NCBI GenBank assembly: GCA_900319275.1
Contig: ONNS01000005.1
Coordinates: 10,717-64,498 of the forward strand
Reading direction: 5' to 3'
DNA from: an uncultured Eubacteriales bacterium
GTDB lineage: Bacteria; Bacillota; Clostridia; Oscillospirales; Oscillospiraceae
Length of the DNA: 53,782 nt
Below, one piece after another: positions 1-8,994 of the stretch; position 1 is the first letter of the stretch, and each line of letters starts with the position of its first letter. A program made the position numbers and the translations under genes. The notes under the pieces are model-generated. The model was not told where the DNA came from. It was given only the letters and a program-made list of their open reading frames with translations, and ran no database searches.

Positions 1-22
1 CAATGTTATTATTTTAAAACAA

Positions 23-67
23 TATACGGCGTAATCGCAGCATTTTGCGATTGCGCCGTATATTTTT
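23..67 (+). terminator. Rho-independent terminator of a gene left of the window
   Basis: A long GC-containing stem (arms about 23-40 and 45-62, short loop) is followed by a run of T. It reads as a terminator for a plus-strand gene that ends outside the window; no coding sequence is visible to its left. Confidence 0.7.
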
Positions 68-91
68 GCAAATTGAAACAGTTGCGCGCAC

Positions 92-115
92 GGGAGGGGC
101 AAGCCCCTCCCCTAC
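92..115. repeat. Short GGGAGGGGC palindrome, partial CGTAGGG-type element
   Basis: GGGAGGGGC at 92-100 pairs with GCCCCTCCC at 103-111 and is followed by CTAC. This matches one hairpin half of the larger palindromic elements at 8611, 15763, 22625 and 31687, and is probably a decayed copy. Nothing else is seen between the terminator and the kinase gene. Confidence 0.45.
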
Positions 116-180
116 CGCAGAACCGTCTTTTATGCAGCTAATCCGCATTTTGCAACAGCCCCTTTTTTATTTATATGCGA

Positions 181-1248
181 TCAGCCCATCAGATAGCTCT
201 CTTCCAGATTCATCCGGAAGCTGTCGTCCGGCAGCACCTCGGCGAGCCCTGTCAGCAGGGTGTCCATGCGCGGCTCGTAAGAGGAGACGCTCTCGTGCAG
301 TGCGCTTTCACTGCCGAGCGTGCGGGAGAAGCTGACCTGTACCGTCGTGCCGCCGCCGGGGCGGGAGGAGAGGAGCAGCGTCCCTTCGTGCAGCCGGGCA
401 ATGCCGCGCGCGACGGTCAGACCGAGACCGGCGCCGGCGTCCATCTCGCTGAGCTGATAGCCCGCGAGATAGCGGCTGAACACCGCGGGCATCTGGGACG
501 GGGCAATGCCGCAGCCGTTGTCGCCGACGGTCAGGATCGCCCGCTGCGGCTCGACCCTGAGCTCCAGCTCGAGCCGCGTCATCCCCTCGGCATGGTGCAG
601 CGCGTTCGAGATCAGATTCAGCAGCAGGCTTTCGATCAGATTGCCGTCGGCCCACAGATGCACAGGCTCGCCGCAGCGCAGACTGATGGCGAGCTCCGGC
701 TTCATCAGGCGCAGCGTGTCGGCCGTGTTGACGACAAGCGACGTGAGATCCAGCGGCCCCAGCACCAGCGGCAGCGTGCCGCGGCAAAGGGCGTGGACAG
801 CCGCCGTATTCGCAAGCATGCGGTTGAGCTTGAAATACTGCCGCTCGCACTGCAGCATGGGCGGCGACATCACGGGGAAGCCCAGCGCGTGCACCGTCTG
901 CTGGATCGAGAGACGCAGGTTCATCAGCGTCGTGCGCATCGCGTGCAGATAGGCGTCGCTGACGAGCTCCTCACGCAGCGCAGGCTCGGTAAAAAAGACG
1001 GCCGTCGTATCGCCGAGCGGGTGGAATCGCACAATATAATACCGGCCGCTGATCGGCAGATCGGCCGTCAGCGCCCCGCCGGCGGCCACCGGGAGCTCGC
1101 AGCCGAGCAGTTCGGCGAGCGGGCGGTTCATCAGCTCGTGTCCCAGCATCCGCCGGGCCGCGGGATTCATATAGCAGACCGCGCCTCCGCGCAGCAGCAC
1201 GGCGGCCTCCTGGGTCAGATTCAGGATCTCATCGCTTCGGGAAGACAT
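181..1248 (-). CDS. Soluble PAS-type sensor histidine kinase
   Basis: A 355-residue protein without membrane segments. The first 90 residues look like a small PAS-like sensor. An H-box-like motif LHAMRTTL (His about residue 102) occupies the place of the usual SHELRTPL. The C-terminal half is a clear HATPase_c domain: N box LLLNLISNALHHA, G1 box DNGCGI and G2 box GAGLGLTVARGIA. The ATG at 1248 is preferred over an in-frame GTG at 1257 because GAGG lies eight bases before the ATG. It should autophosphorylate from ATP and pass phosphate to a response regulator, but none is encoded in the window, so it is either an orphan or its partner lies to the left. The signal sensed is unknown. Confidence 0.85.
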   Translation of the reverse strand: MSSRSDEILNLTQEAAVLLRGGAVCYMNPAARRMLGHELMNRPLAELLGCELPVAAGGALTADLPISGRYYIVRFHPLGDTTAVFFTEPALREELVSDAYLHAMRTTLMNLRLSIQQTVHALGFPVMSPPMLQCERQYFKLNRMLANTAAVHALCRGTLPLVLGPLDLTSLVVNTADTLRLMKPELAISLRCGEPVHLWADGNLIESLLLNLISNALHHAEGMTRLELELRVEPQRAILTVGDNGCGIAPSQMPAVFSRYLAGYQLSEMDAGAGLGLTVARGIARLHEGTLLLSSRPGGGTTVQVSFSRTLGSESALHESVSSYEPRMDTLLTGLAEVLPDDSFRMNLEESYLMG

Positions 1249-1268
1249 GGCACTCACCTCGTTCTTAA

Positions 1269-2555
<1,287 letters not shown>

Positions 2556-2592
2556 GTTGAGTCATCTCCGCAAGGAAGCAAGTTTAGCTTAT

Positions 2593-2628
2593 GAAAATAC
2601 CCGGGCGTTTATACGCCCGGGTATTTTT
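2593..2628 (+). terminator. Terminator of gap
   Basis: A near-perfect stem built on TACCCGGGCG / CGCCCGGGTA with a short loop, ending in TTTTT. It starts about 38 bases after the gap stop codon. Confidence 0.9.
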
Positions 2629-2632
2629 CAGC

Positions 2633-2797
2633 CATGGAAGTGAGGCGTTGACCTTAAAGAATGGCCTTGACCTTTACAGTTTAAGTCGCCTGTTGGGACA
2701 CGAAAGTGTCAGCATCACACAGCGGTATTTGGAGGCGGTGCGGGATGAACAGGTCCTGACTTCGGCAAAGAAAACAGGCGTCCTCGCACATCTTTGA
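2633..2797 (+). pseudogene. C-terminal fragment of a phage-type tyrosine recombinase
   Basis: The reading frame encodes ALTLKNGLDLYSLSRLLGH followed by ESVSITQRYLEAV, the unmistakable end of a tyrosine integrase: the LLGH block with a late active-site His, then the catalytic Tyr. The N-terminal domain, the first Arg and the HxxR motif are absent. The fragment begins directly after the gap terminator with no start codon or ribosome site of its own. It is a remnant of a mobile element that integrated downstream of gap; the low-GC genes that follow are probably its former cargo. A functional recombinase is excluded by the truncation. Confidence 0.8.
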
Positions 2798-2838
2798 ACA
2801 TCTATGGAACATCTATCGAACAACTTTGAACATCTATG

Positions 2839-2880
2839 AAGATGATGGAGAGAAAACGTACATCTCTCCATCATCTTTTT
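2839..2880 (+). terminator. Strong terminator after the recombinase fragment
   Basis: Arms AAGATGATGGAGAG (2839-2852) and CTCTCCATCATCTT (2864-2877) are perfect complements and are followed by further T. Just upstream the unit GAACATCTATG and variants repeats several times (2797-2838). Confidence 0.85.
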
Positions 2881-2903
2881 ACATCTTCCAAGAGGAAAAG
2901 CTA

Positions 2904-2932
2904 TTGTTTTTGAAATCCTACTATGGTAGAAT
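2904..2932 (+). promoter_or_regulatory. Promoter of the secreted coiled-coil gene pair
   Basis: TTGTTT at 2904-2909, a 17-base spacer and TAGAAT at 2927-2932. Transcription would run through the alternative hairpins at 2949-3000 before reaching the first coding region. Confidence 0.55.
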
Positions 2933-2948
2933 AAACCAACAACACGAA

Positions 2949-3000
2949 TGAGGCTCTGCGTTTTTCGTGCGTAGTCTCATTTGGGGCTGCGCACTTTTTT
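2949..3000 (+). promoter_or_regulatory. Attenuator-like alternative hairpins
   Basis: TGAGGCTCTGCG (2949-2960) can pair with TGCGTAGTCTCA (2968-2979). The latter overlaps GTGCGTAGTC (2967-2976), which can instead pair with GGCTGCGCAC (2985-2994), directly followed by six T. The two pairings exclude each other, as in transcription attenuators with an antiterminator and a terminator. The alternative is a short terminated RNA of about 65 bases. The signal, if any, is not visible. Confidence 0.45.
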
Positions 3001-3053
3001 GTTTTCCCGAAAAATGCGTGGTGAGAATAAAAAATGAAGGAGAGGTATGGGGA

Positions 3054-3638
3054 ATGAAGCGCATTCTTAGTATTCTATTTGTATTAGCTATGCTTGTTTC
3101 ACTGTTTCCTACAGCATTGGCAGAAGAAAACATTGGCGAATTGAAGCAGAAAATTGAAGAATTAGAATCTCAAATCGCAGAAAAGGATGCCAAAATATCT
3201 GAGCTTACAGATATCATTATCAAGCTAAATAGTCAACTGATGGGAAACGATCGCAATAATTCAGAACCTTCTGCAATCGAGCAATTAAACGAATATGAGA
3301 AGTGGTTTTTCGATGTCCTAGTAGATTTAGTGCTTCCTAGCTTTTACCACTCATCAGCTGCGCGGGTAAAACAACTTGGCCCATCACTCAGTGAAAACTA
3401 TGAAAACAATATGATGTTGGAAGTGAGAATTCAGGGCGAAAACCGTTTGGGAGGGACTATATTTAAAGACTTTCTTGTGCTCTGTGAGAAAGATGCAAAG
3501 GAATCAACCTATTTGCCTTGTTTCACGGATGACGGGTTGTTTAAATCTCCTCATCAATGGAAAGAGAACACTAAAATTGATATTTCAAAAATCAATCTCG
3601 CATTGGAAGAATATTGGGAAAACAAGGGAATGGCATAA
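3054..3638 (+). CDS. Secreted coiled-coil protein, paralogue 1
   Basis: 194 residues. A typical signal peptide (MKRILSIL, hydrophobic core, cleavage after TALA near residue 23) is followed by a charged heptad-rich stretch (ELKQKIEELESQIAEK) of about 40 residues, a coiled coil. The remaining 130 residues are not recognised. GGAGAGG lies nine bases before the ATG at 3054; the frame opens earlier at 2967, but that would bury the signal peptide. The next gene has a near-identical signal peptide and coiled coil, so the two arose by duplication with a divergent C-terminal domain. Lower GC content than the chromosomal genes suggests acquisition by transfer. Confidence 0.75.
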   Translation: MKRILSILFVLAMLVSLFPTALAEENIGELKQKIEELESQIAEKDAKISELTDIIIKLNSQLMGNDRNNSEPSAIEQLNEYEKWFFDVLVDLVLPSFYHSSAARVKQLGPSLSENYENNMMLEVRIQGENRLGGTIFKDFLVLCEKDAKESTYLPCFTDDGLFKSPHQWKENTKIDISKINLALEEYWENKGMA

Positions 3639-3698
3639 AGAACGGAAAGCGCTATGCGAGAAAGGCTATTCTGGTGGTCTTGAATGGGGGAAAAATAA

Positions 3699-4313
3699 AT
3701 GAAACGCCTTTTTAGTATTATTGTTGTCCTTGTTATGTTCGTTTCTCTCTTCCCGTCAGCAATGGCTGAGGAAGAAAGCATTGATGCTCTGAAGAAGAGA
3801 ATTGAAGAGTTGGAAACTCAAATCGCGGAAAAAGATTCTCTCATTGAGGAGTTGAAGGCAAAAATTGAAAAAAACTCTAAAGCAAACGAAGATGATAATG
3901 AAAAATCAAGCGATGTTACTGATTATGAAATACAGACGATAGAATCAGATTCGGGAAAACTTGAGATAAAAGGGTATTCTTTTACTCCTAACGGGTACAA
4001 AGATGGGAAAAGCATTTTTACTGTTCACGCGACTTTGACCATAAAGGGAAGCGAGCCAAAATGTAGCTGGCAAACATTTCATACACAAGCATATCAAGAA
4101 GGAATTGATACAAAAAGACATACTGACTTTTCAAAAAGTGTTCTTCTTACCACAGATATACTGCCAGATACTCCTGTAGATATTGATTATGATTTCCTAG
4201 TTGAATCGAAAACCGCTCCCATTACTTTTATTATTCAAACGTGGGGGAAATCTATAACATTATTTTCGGAAGTGGTCGAAATAGACGGGACTAATGCAAC
4301 ACCTAAAAAATAG
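3699..4313 (+). CDS. Secreted coiled-coil protein, paralogue 2 (DUF5067-like C-terminus)
   Basis: 204 residues. Signal peptide MKRLFSII ending near SAMA (residue 23), then a heptad region (IEELETQIAEKDSLIEELK). The rest, about residues 80-200, reads like an immunoglobulin-type extracellular domain: strand-rich, with WQTFHTQAYQEGIDTKR resembling the 'F..AYQNGVEL' block of DUF5067 proteins. That assignment is from memory of the family and is tentative. It sits 60 bases after paralogue 1, probably co-transcribed. The N-terminal 60 residues of the pair are much more alike than the rest. Function unknown; export to the cell surface or medium is likely. Confidence 0.75.
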   Translation: MKRLFSIIVVLVMFVSLFPSAMAEEESIDALKKRIEELETQIAEKDSLIEELKAKIEKNSKANEDDNEKSSDVTDYEIQTIESDSGKLEIKGYSFTPNGYKDGKSIFTVHATLTIKGSEPKCSWQTFHTQAYQEGIDTKRHTDFSKSVLLTTDILPDTPVDIDYDFLVESKTAPITFIIQTWGKSITLFSEVVEIDGTNATPKK

Positions 4314-4350
4314 TTCTATACTACCTTTATGTTGAAACTTTGCTTGTGCA

Positions 4351-4380
4351 AGGCAGGGAGCCACAAACTCCCTGCCTTTA
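4351..4380 (+). terminator. Terminator of the coiled-coil gene pair
   Basis: AGGCAGGGAG (4351-4360) pairs with CTCCCTGCCT (4368-4377), followed by TTTA. It overlaps the stop codon of the minus-strand helix-turn-helix remnant. Confidence 0.7.
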
Positions 4381-4575
4381 CTGTTCCAGCAGCCCAATGT
4401 ATTTATACGCTGTCGTTCTGCTGATATCGCACAGCCTCGCTAACTCTGTCAGATTGAACGCTCCATTCTTAAAGCTGTTGATCGGATGCACTGCGGCAAG
4501 AAAGAATTCTCTTTCATATTGCAGAAAAGCATATTGGTTTTCAGAAACTGTTCTTCTCGTATGGATTTTTGGGTA
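4378..4575 (-). pseudogene. Remnant of a helix-turn-helix protein, probably a serine resolvase C-terminus
   Basis: Reading the minus strand from about 4575 to the TAA at 4378 gives an open frame ending FNLTELARLCDISRTTAYKY followed by IGLLEQ. This is a classic helix-turn-helix, with the spacing seen at the C-terminus of serine recombinases (LTELAKLxGISRTTxYRYI). There is no start codon, no catalytic domain and no ribosome site. Together with the tyrosine recombinase fragment at 2633 it brackets the low-GC islet, suggesting a decayed mobile element. A transposase or small regulator of the same fold is the alternative. Confidence 0.5.
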
Positions 4576-4645
4576 AGCTATAAGGCGCAGGCTTCAGGAT
4601 GCTCCGGAAGTTTGCGCCCTGTGGGGTTTTAGAGCAACAATTACC

Positions 4646-4674
4646 TTGCGCACAGTGCGGTTTTGTGCTATTAT
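4646..4674 (+). promoter_or_regulatory. Promoter of the AAA+ ATPase gene
   Basis: TTGCGC, a 17-base spacer and TATTAT at 4669-4674, about 40 bases before the start codon. Confidence 0.6.
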
Positions 4675-4717
4675 TTAGTCTGCGTACTGCGTATATCCTT
4701 TAAGGAGGAGCTGGAAA

Positions 4718-6076
4718 ATGGATATAGAGCGGAAAATCTATCAGGAGCTTCTGAAATGGAAGCAAGAGGCGCAGGGGAAGAAGGCCCTGCTGATCGAAGG
4801 CGCCAGACGTGTCGGCAAGTCTACGATTGCGGAAAAATTCGGCCGTGAACAGTATCGCTCCTATATTTTGATCGACTTCAACAAAGCTCCTAAAAGTGTC
4901 AGGGATAACTTTGAGAATCTGAACGAGCTGGACATTTTCTTTCAGAATCTGTCTTTGGAATACAATGTCAGGCTGTATCCCCGCCAGTCTCTGATCATTT
5001 TTGACGAGATCCAGAAATACCCCAGAGCGCGTGAAGCGATCAAGTATCTTGTAGCAGACGGACGCTATGACTTTATTGAAACTGGCTCTCTGATTTCCAT
5101 CAAGGAGAATGTTTTCGGAATAACGATTCCCTCCGAGGAACGCAAGCTCAGAATGTACCCGGTGGATTTTGAGGAATTTGCCAAAGCCATGGGCGAAGAG
5201 CTGCTGCTTGCGTATATCCGCCAATGCTTTCTGGAAGAAAAACCGCTGGAGCAGAAAATGCACGCTAAGGCTATGCGCCTGTTTCGGGAGTATATGCTGG
5301 TTGGCGGAATGCCGCAGAGTATTGTCGCCTATGCGGAAAACGGAAGGGATTTTTACGCGAGCGATCGGGAGAAACGAGATATTCTGGGGCTTTATCGCGA
5401 TGACATCCGAAAAGCCTCCAAACGCTACAATTCCAGGGTCTCCGCGCTTTTTGAGAACATCCCCGGATACCTGTCAACGCACGAAAAAAAGATCGTTCTT
5501 TCGCAAATCGACGACGGTTCGCGTTTCACGCAGTATGACGATCCTCTTTTCTGGCTGGACGATTCCATGATCTGCAATTTGTGCTACAAGTGCAACGATC
5601 CAAATGTCGGATTTGCCTTGAACAAAAACGATGCGGCGGTTAAGTGCTATATGGGCGATACCGGGCTTTTGGTCAGTCTTGCGTTCAGCGAAAACGAGAT
5701 TTCGGATCAACAGCTGTATAAGGCCATCATGGGCGGCCGTCTCTCGCTGAATGAAGGCATGCTCTATGAGAATATGATCGCGCAGATGATTGCCGCAAAG
5801 GGGAAAAAGCTCTATTTCTACACGCGGTATAACGAAGAAAAACACCGCAATGATATCGAAATCGATTTTCTCCTCTCCAATGAGAGCAAAACCAGCTTCC
5901 GGATCTTCCCGGTGGAAGTGAAGTCTTCCAAGAATTACACGACCACATCACTCAACGACTTTCGCGAGCTCTACTCCGGGCGTATTGCACACTCCTATAT
6001 TATTCATCCCAAGAGTTACGCAAGGGAAGGTAATATTACAAAAATTCCCCCGTATATGTTTTTCTGCTGTTTCTAA
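4718..6076 (+). CDS. AAA+ ATPase with DUF4143 domain
   Basis: 452 residues. Walker A is GARRVGKST (residues 28-36) and Walker B is LIIFDEIQ (about 92-99), the AAA_14 arrangement. The second half carries the DUF4143-type region with the late conserved block of acidic residues and lysine (DIEIDFLLS, then FPVEVKSS) that resembles a PD-(D/E)XK nuclease fold. AAGGAGGAG lies eight bases before the ATG. Members of this family are abundant and patchy in Firmicutes, Bacteroidetes and archaea, and their substrate is unknown. The gene is single, flanked by the decayed islet, and is probably accessory. Nuclease activity is an inference from the motif only. Confidence 0.9.
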   Translation: MDIERKIYQELLKWKQEAQGKKALLIEGARRVGKSTIAEKFGREQYRSYILIDFNKAPKSVRDNFENLNELDIFFQNLSLEYNVRLYPRQSLIIFDEIQKYPRAREAIKYLVADGRYDFIETGSLISIKENVFGITIPSEERKLRMYPVDFEEFAKAMGEELLLAYIRQCFLEEKPLEQKMHAKAMRLFREYMLVGGMPQSIVAYAENGRDFYASDREKRDILGLYRDDIRKASKRYNSRVSALFENIPGYLSTHEKKIVLSQIDDGSRFTQYDDPLFWLDDSMICNLCYKCNDPNVGFALNKNDAAVKCYMGDTGLLVSLAFSENEISDQQLYKAIMGGRLSLNEGMLYENMIAQMIAAKGKKLYFYTRYNEEKHRNDIEIDFLLSNESKTSFRIFPVEVKSSKNYTTTSLNDFRELYSGRIAHSYIIHPKSYAREGNITKIPPYMFFCCF

Positions 6077-6217
6077 ACAAACTTTGTCTGTTTTTAATGG
6101 GAAACTAGTATAAAAGCGTACTGCATGAGTGACCGGGGGTTTCACGGTTTCTCACATTTTGTAACACGCCCATTTTTTCAACCAAACGGAACAGTTATAA
6201 GAATCGAGGTGTTTGCC

Positions 6218-7174
6218 ATGATCCCGGTGGATCTGATCACCGGCTTTTTAGGCGCGGGGAAGACGACCTTCCTGCTGCGCTATGCCGCTTATCTCGCCGA
6301 TCAGGGGGAGAAGCTCGGCATTCTGACCTATGACCACGGGGCCGTGAACGTCGATCTGCCGCTGCTGCGATCGCTTTCATCGCGCGGCTGCACGGTCGAG
6401 ACGATCGCCGGCGGCTGCGACGCCGACTGCCACCGCCGCCGCTTTCGCACGCGGCTGATCGAGATGGGTATGGCCGGGTACGACCGCGTCGTCATCGAGC
6501 CCTCGGGCGTTTTTGATATGGACGAGTTTTTCGACACGCTCGCCGAGCCGCCGCTCGACCGCAAATACGAGGTCGGCAGCGTCATCGCCATCGTCGATGC
6601 GCTGCCCGACAGGCACACGAGCGCCGAGGAGGACTTCTTCCTGGCCTCGCAGGCCGCCGGCGCGGGCGCCGTCGTGCTCAGCCGCACGCAGCTGGCCGAC
6701 GCGGCGCAAATCAAGGAGACGGTCGCGCATCTGCGCCGTGCGGCCGCGGCCATCCGCGCCGAGCTCCCGGGGGACGACGCGATCGTCACCAGACCATGGG
6801 ACGAACTGACCGAGGCGGACTTTGCCGCGCTCTCCCGCTGCGGACACGGCGCGCCGGATTATGTGAAAACGTTCGGATCGGAGAAACTGAGCATCCAGTC
6901 GCTGCCGTATCTGAACCTGCCGCTCGGGCGGGAAGCGCTGACCGCACGCGTCAAAGCGCTTTTCTCCACGCCGCTCTACGGAAAAATCCTGCGCGTCAAG
7001 GGCTTTTTCGAGGAGGACGGGACCTGGTATCAGCTCAACGCGACCCACGACAGCTGCCGGATCGATCCCGTGCCGCCGACGCGCGCGGCGCTGCTCGTCA
7101 TCGGCAGTGCGCTCAACGAGGACGCGATCGGCGAGCTGCTGACCGGGCAGAAGCCGCAGCTGCATATCCTGTAG
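6218..7174 (+). CDS. CobW-like G3E-family GTPase
   Basis: 318 residues. The P-loop GFLGAGKTT is at residues 9-17 and the Walker B signature of the G3E class, IEPSG, is at 93-97. G3E proteins are metallochaperones or metallocentre-assembly GTPases. The usual GCICC-type metal motif of CobW/ZNG1 is replaced by GGCDADC (65-71), so metal binding, if any, differs. Start at 6218 (ATG after GAGGTG); the frame is open from 6125. A CobW C-terminal domain covers about 200-310. No cobalamin or zinc-uptake gene is nearby, so the client cannot be inferred. Two-domain GTPases of this kind also sit near corrinoid proteins in Clostridia. Confidence 0.88.
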   Translation: MIPVDLITGFLGAGKTTFLLRYAAYLADQGEKLGILTYDHGAVNVDLPLLRSLSSRGCTVETIAGGCDADCHRRRFRTRLIEMGMAGYDRVVIEPSGVFDMDEFFDTLAEPPLDRKYEVGSVIAIVDALPDRHTSAEEDFFLASQAAGAGAVVLSRTQLADAAQIKETVAHLRRAAAAIRAELPGDDAIVTRPWDELTEADFAALSRCGHGAPDYVKTFGSEKLSIQSLPYLNLPLGREALTARVKALFSTPLYGKILRVKGFFEEDGTWYQLNATHDSCRIDPVPPTRAALLVIGSALNEDAIGELLTGQKPQLHIL

Positions 7175-7208
7175 TATTGTTGGAACCGTGAAAGAGTCGG
7201 CCCGGACT

Positions 7209-7236
7209 GTAGGGGCTGCCGCCCTCGGCAGCCCGG
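7209..7236. repeat. Half copy of the CGTAGGG-type palindromic element
   Basis: TGTAGGGGCTGCC (from 7209) with GGCAGCCC at 7227-7234 forms one hairpin of the two-hairpin elements described elsewhere in the window. The second half is missing. Confidence 0.5.
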
Positions 7237-7319
7237 CGGGAACCGCAAGAAGAAACAGCGATCTCCGGCAAATCCGGTCTTTTCAAGCTTTAGATCAGTG
7301 CTTAAGTATAAGCAGATAC

Positions 7320-7348
7320 TTGAATCCCTGCGAAAAATGCGCTACACT
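7320..7348 (+). promoter_or_regulatory. Promoter of the aldo/keto reductase gene
   Basis: TTGAAT at 7320-7325, 17-base spacer, TACACT at 7343-7348. An inverted sequence (CTTAAGTAT ... ATACTTGAA, 7301-7324) overlaps the -35 box and could be an operator. Confidence 0.55.
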
Positions 7349-7392
7349 GTTCTCAGTAAGTGAAGTAAAAATCTGCATGGGAGGAGATACAA

Positions 7393-8595
7393 ATGCTGTA
7401 CCATTCGTTTCAGGATGAAAAGCTTTCGGCCCTGGGCTTTGGGGCCATGCGCCTGCCGACACGCCCGGACGGGCTGATCGACGAGGAGGAGCTCGACCGC
7501 ATGGTCGACGCGGCCATCGCCGCGGGCGTCAACTATTTCGACACGGCCTATCCCTATCACGGCGGGCGCTCGGAATCGTCGCTCGGCCGCTCGCTGAGAC
7601 GCTATCCGCGCGAGCAGTGGAACCTGGCCGACAAGTTCCCCGGCCACCAGAATGTGAAGGGCGTCAAGCCCCTGCAGCCCGCCGAGGTCTTTGAAGAGCA
7701 GCTCCGGCGCTGCGGCGTCGCGTATTTCGACTTCTATCTGCTGCACAATGTCAACGAAAATTCGATCAAAAGCTACTATGGGAACAGCGAAAACGGCTTT
7801 ATGGAGTACTTCCTCGAGCAGAAGGCGCGGGGCCGCATCCGCCATCTCGGCTTTTCGTGCCATGCAGGCGCCGATGCGCTTGAGTCCTTTGTCAAAGAGT
7901 ACGGCAAGGATCTCGAGTTCTGCCAGATCCAGCTGAACTATATCGACTGGAAGCTGCAGAACGCCGAGCGCAAGGTGCAGATCCTGCGCGAGGCCGGCCT
8001 GCCGGTGTGGGTCATGGAGCCTGTCCGCGACGGGAAGCTGGCCCGGTTTGACGGCGACTTTGAGGCGCGCATGCGCGCGCTGCGTCCGGACGAGAGCACC
8101 CCGGCCTGGGCTTTCCGCTGGCTTGCCACGGTGCCGCAGCCCACGGTGATCCTCAGCGGCATGTCGAATCTCGCGCAGATGCAGGATAACCTCAAGACCT
8201 TCTCCGAGCATAAGCCGCTCAATGCCGAGGAGCTTGCCCTGCTCGACGAGATCCGCGTCAGCCTGACGAGCATGATTCCCTGCACGGCCTGCCGCTATTG
8301 CTGCGCCGGCTGCCCGAAGCAGCTCGATATCCCGCTGCTGATGAACATGGCCAACGAGATGTCGGTCACGCGGAGCTTCAACGTCGTCGCGCGCTATACC
8401 GCGCTCGGCGAGGGGAAGATGGCCGACGCCTGCATCGGCTGCGGCAAATGCCGCGCGGCCTGTCCGCAGAAGATCGACGTGCCGGCGGAGATGAAGCGCC
8501 TGGCCGCACTGATGGCCGGGGAGAAGACCTGGGAGCAGCTCTGCGCCGAGCGCGCCGCGATCGCCGAGGCGCTGAAAAAGTCGCAGCAGGGATGA
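7393..8595 (+). CDS. Aldo/keto reductase with C-terminal 4Fe-4S domain
   Basis: 400 residues. The N-terminal TIM barrel keeps the aldo/keto reductase tetrad: Asp50 and Tyr55 in FDTAYPYH, Lys81 in LADKFPG, His118 in YLLHNV. The last 110 residues hold two cysteine clusters, CTACRYCCAGCP and CIGCGKCRAACP, for two iron-sulfur clusters. This YakC/'aldo-keto reductase with ferredoxin domain' type is common in anaerobic Firmicutes; its substrate and electron donor are unknown. Strong ribosome site GGGAGGAG. The last 18 codons and the sequence after the stop are duplicated twice downstream. Confidence 0.93.
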   Translation: MLYHSFQDEKLSALGFGAMRLPTRPDGLIDEEELDRMVDAAIAAGVNYFDTAYPYHGGRSESSLGRSLRRYPREQWNLADKFPGHQNVKGVKPLQPAEVFEEQLRRCGVAYFDFYLLHNVNENSIKSYYGNSENGFMEYFLEQKARGRIRHLGFSCHAGADALESFVKEYGKDLEFCQIQLNYIDWKLQNAERKVQILREAGLPVWVMEPVRDGKLARFDGDFEARMRALRPDESTPAWAFRWLATVPQPTVILSGMSNLAQMQDNLKTFSEHKPLNAEELALLDEIRVSLTSMIPCTACRYCCAGCPKQLDIPLLMNMANEMSVTRSFNVVARYTALGEGKMADACIGCGKCRAACPQKIDVPAEMKRLAALMAGEKTWEQLCAERAAIAEALKKSQQG

Positions 8596-8610
8596 AATGA
8601 AAAACACTAC

Positions 8611-8686
8611 CGTAGGGAGCGATCCCCAGATCGCTCCGCGGTTCTTTGCGCAGGTCTGCGGAGGCATCAAGGGATGCCTCCCTACG
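8611..8686. repeat. CGTAGGG-type two-hairpin palindromic element, copy 1
   Basis: Ends are CGTAGGGAG (8611) and CTCCCTACG (8678-8686), perfect inverted repeats. Inside are two separate hairpins, GGAGCGAT/GATCGCTCC-like and GGAGGCAT/ATGCCTCC. Same architecture as 15763-15903, 22625-22702 and 31687-31844. Confidence 0.8.
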
Positions 8687-8760
8687 CGCTATGCGCCGAG
8701 CGCGCCGCAATCGCCGAGGCACTGAAAAAATCGCAGCAGGGATGAAAAGAAAAACACTAC

Positions 8761-8836
8761 CGTAGGGAGCGATCCCCAGATCGCTCCGCGGTTCTTTGCG
8801 CAGGTCTGCGGAGGCATCAAGGGATGCCTCCCTACG
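8761..8836. repeat. CGTAGGG-type palindromic element, copy 2
   Basis: A copy identical or nearly identical to the element at 8611-8686, carried along by the 150-base tandem duplication. Confidence 0.8.
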
Positions 8837-8960
8837 CACTTTGCGCCAAGCGCGCCGCGATCGCCGAGGCACTGAAAAAATCGCAGCAGGGATAAGATCA
8901 TACAAGATGCGCAGTATGCGGTATTCCTATCCCGCCGCAAGAAGCGGGGTGCTTTGCCGC

Positions 8961-8988
8961 TTGACAAAACAACCCCGCGTGGTATAAT
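8961..8988 (+). promoter_or_regulatory. Strong promoter of a candidate antisense RNA
   Basis: TTGACA at 8961-8966, a 16-base spacer and TATAAT at 8983-8988, both consensus. No open frame follows on the plus strand; the next feature downstream is a shared terminator hairpin at 9049-9081. Confidence 0.75.
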
Positions 8989-8994
8989 AAAGAT

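Larger units (their letters stand above)
8541..8893 (+). repeat. 150-base tandem duplication of the reductase 3' end
   Basis: Bases 8541-8690 recur at 8691-8840 with a few changes, and a third partial copy covers 8841-8893; the period is exactly 150. Each unit holds the final codons of the reductase gene (RAAIAEALKKSQQG) plus the intergenic palindromic element. The copies carry no start codon, so they make no extra protein. Replication slippage or unequal crossing over through the palindrome is the likely origin. Confidence 0.95.

Noticed and set aside
2591..2797. Short intact gene starting at the ATG inside the gap terminator
   Set aside because: The ATG is within the terminator stem, and the protein homology begins only after it, at the middle of a recombinase domain.
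4718..6076. Anti-phage defence system based on the AAA+/DUF4143 ATPase
   Set aside because: A single gene without a partner nuclease or other defence gene; the family is widespread with no proven defence role.
6125..6217. Longer N-terminus for the CobW-like GTPase
   Set aside because: Extra residues precede the universal MIPVDLITGFLGAGK start, and the ribosome site fits the ATG at 6218.
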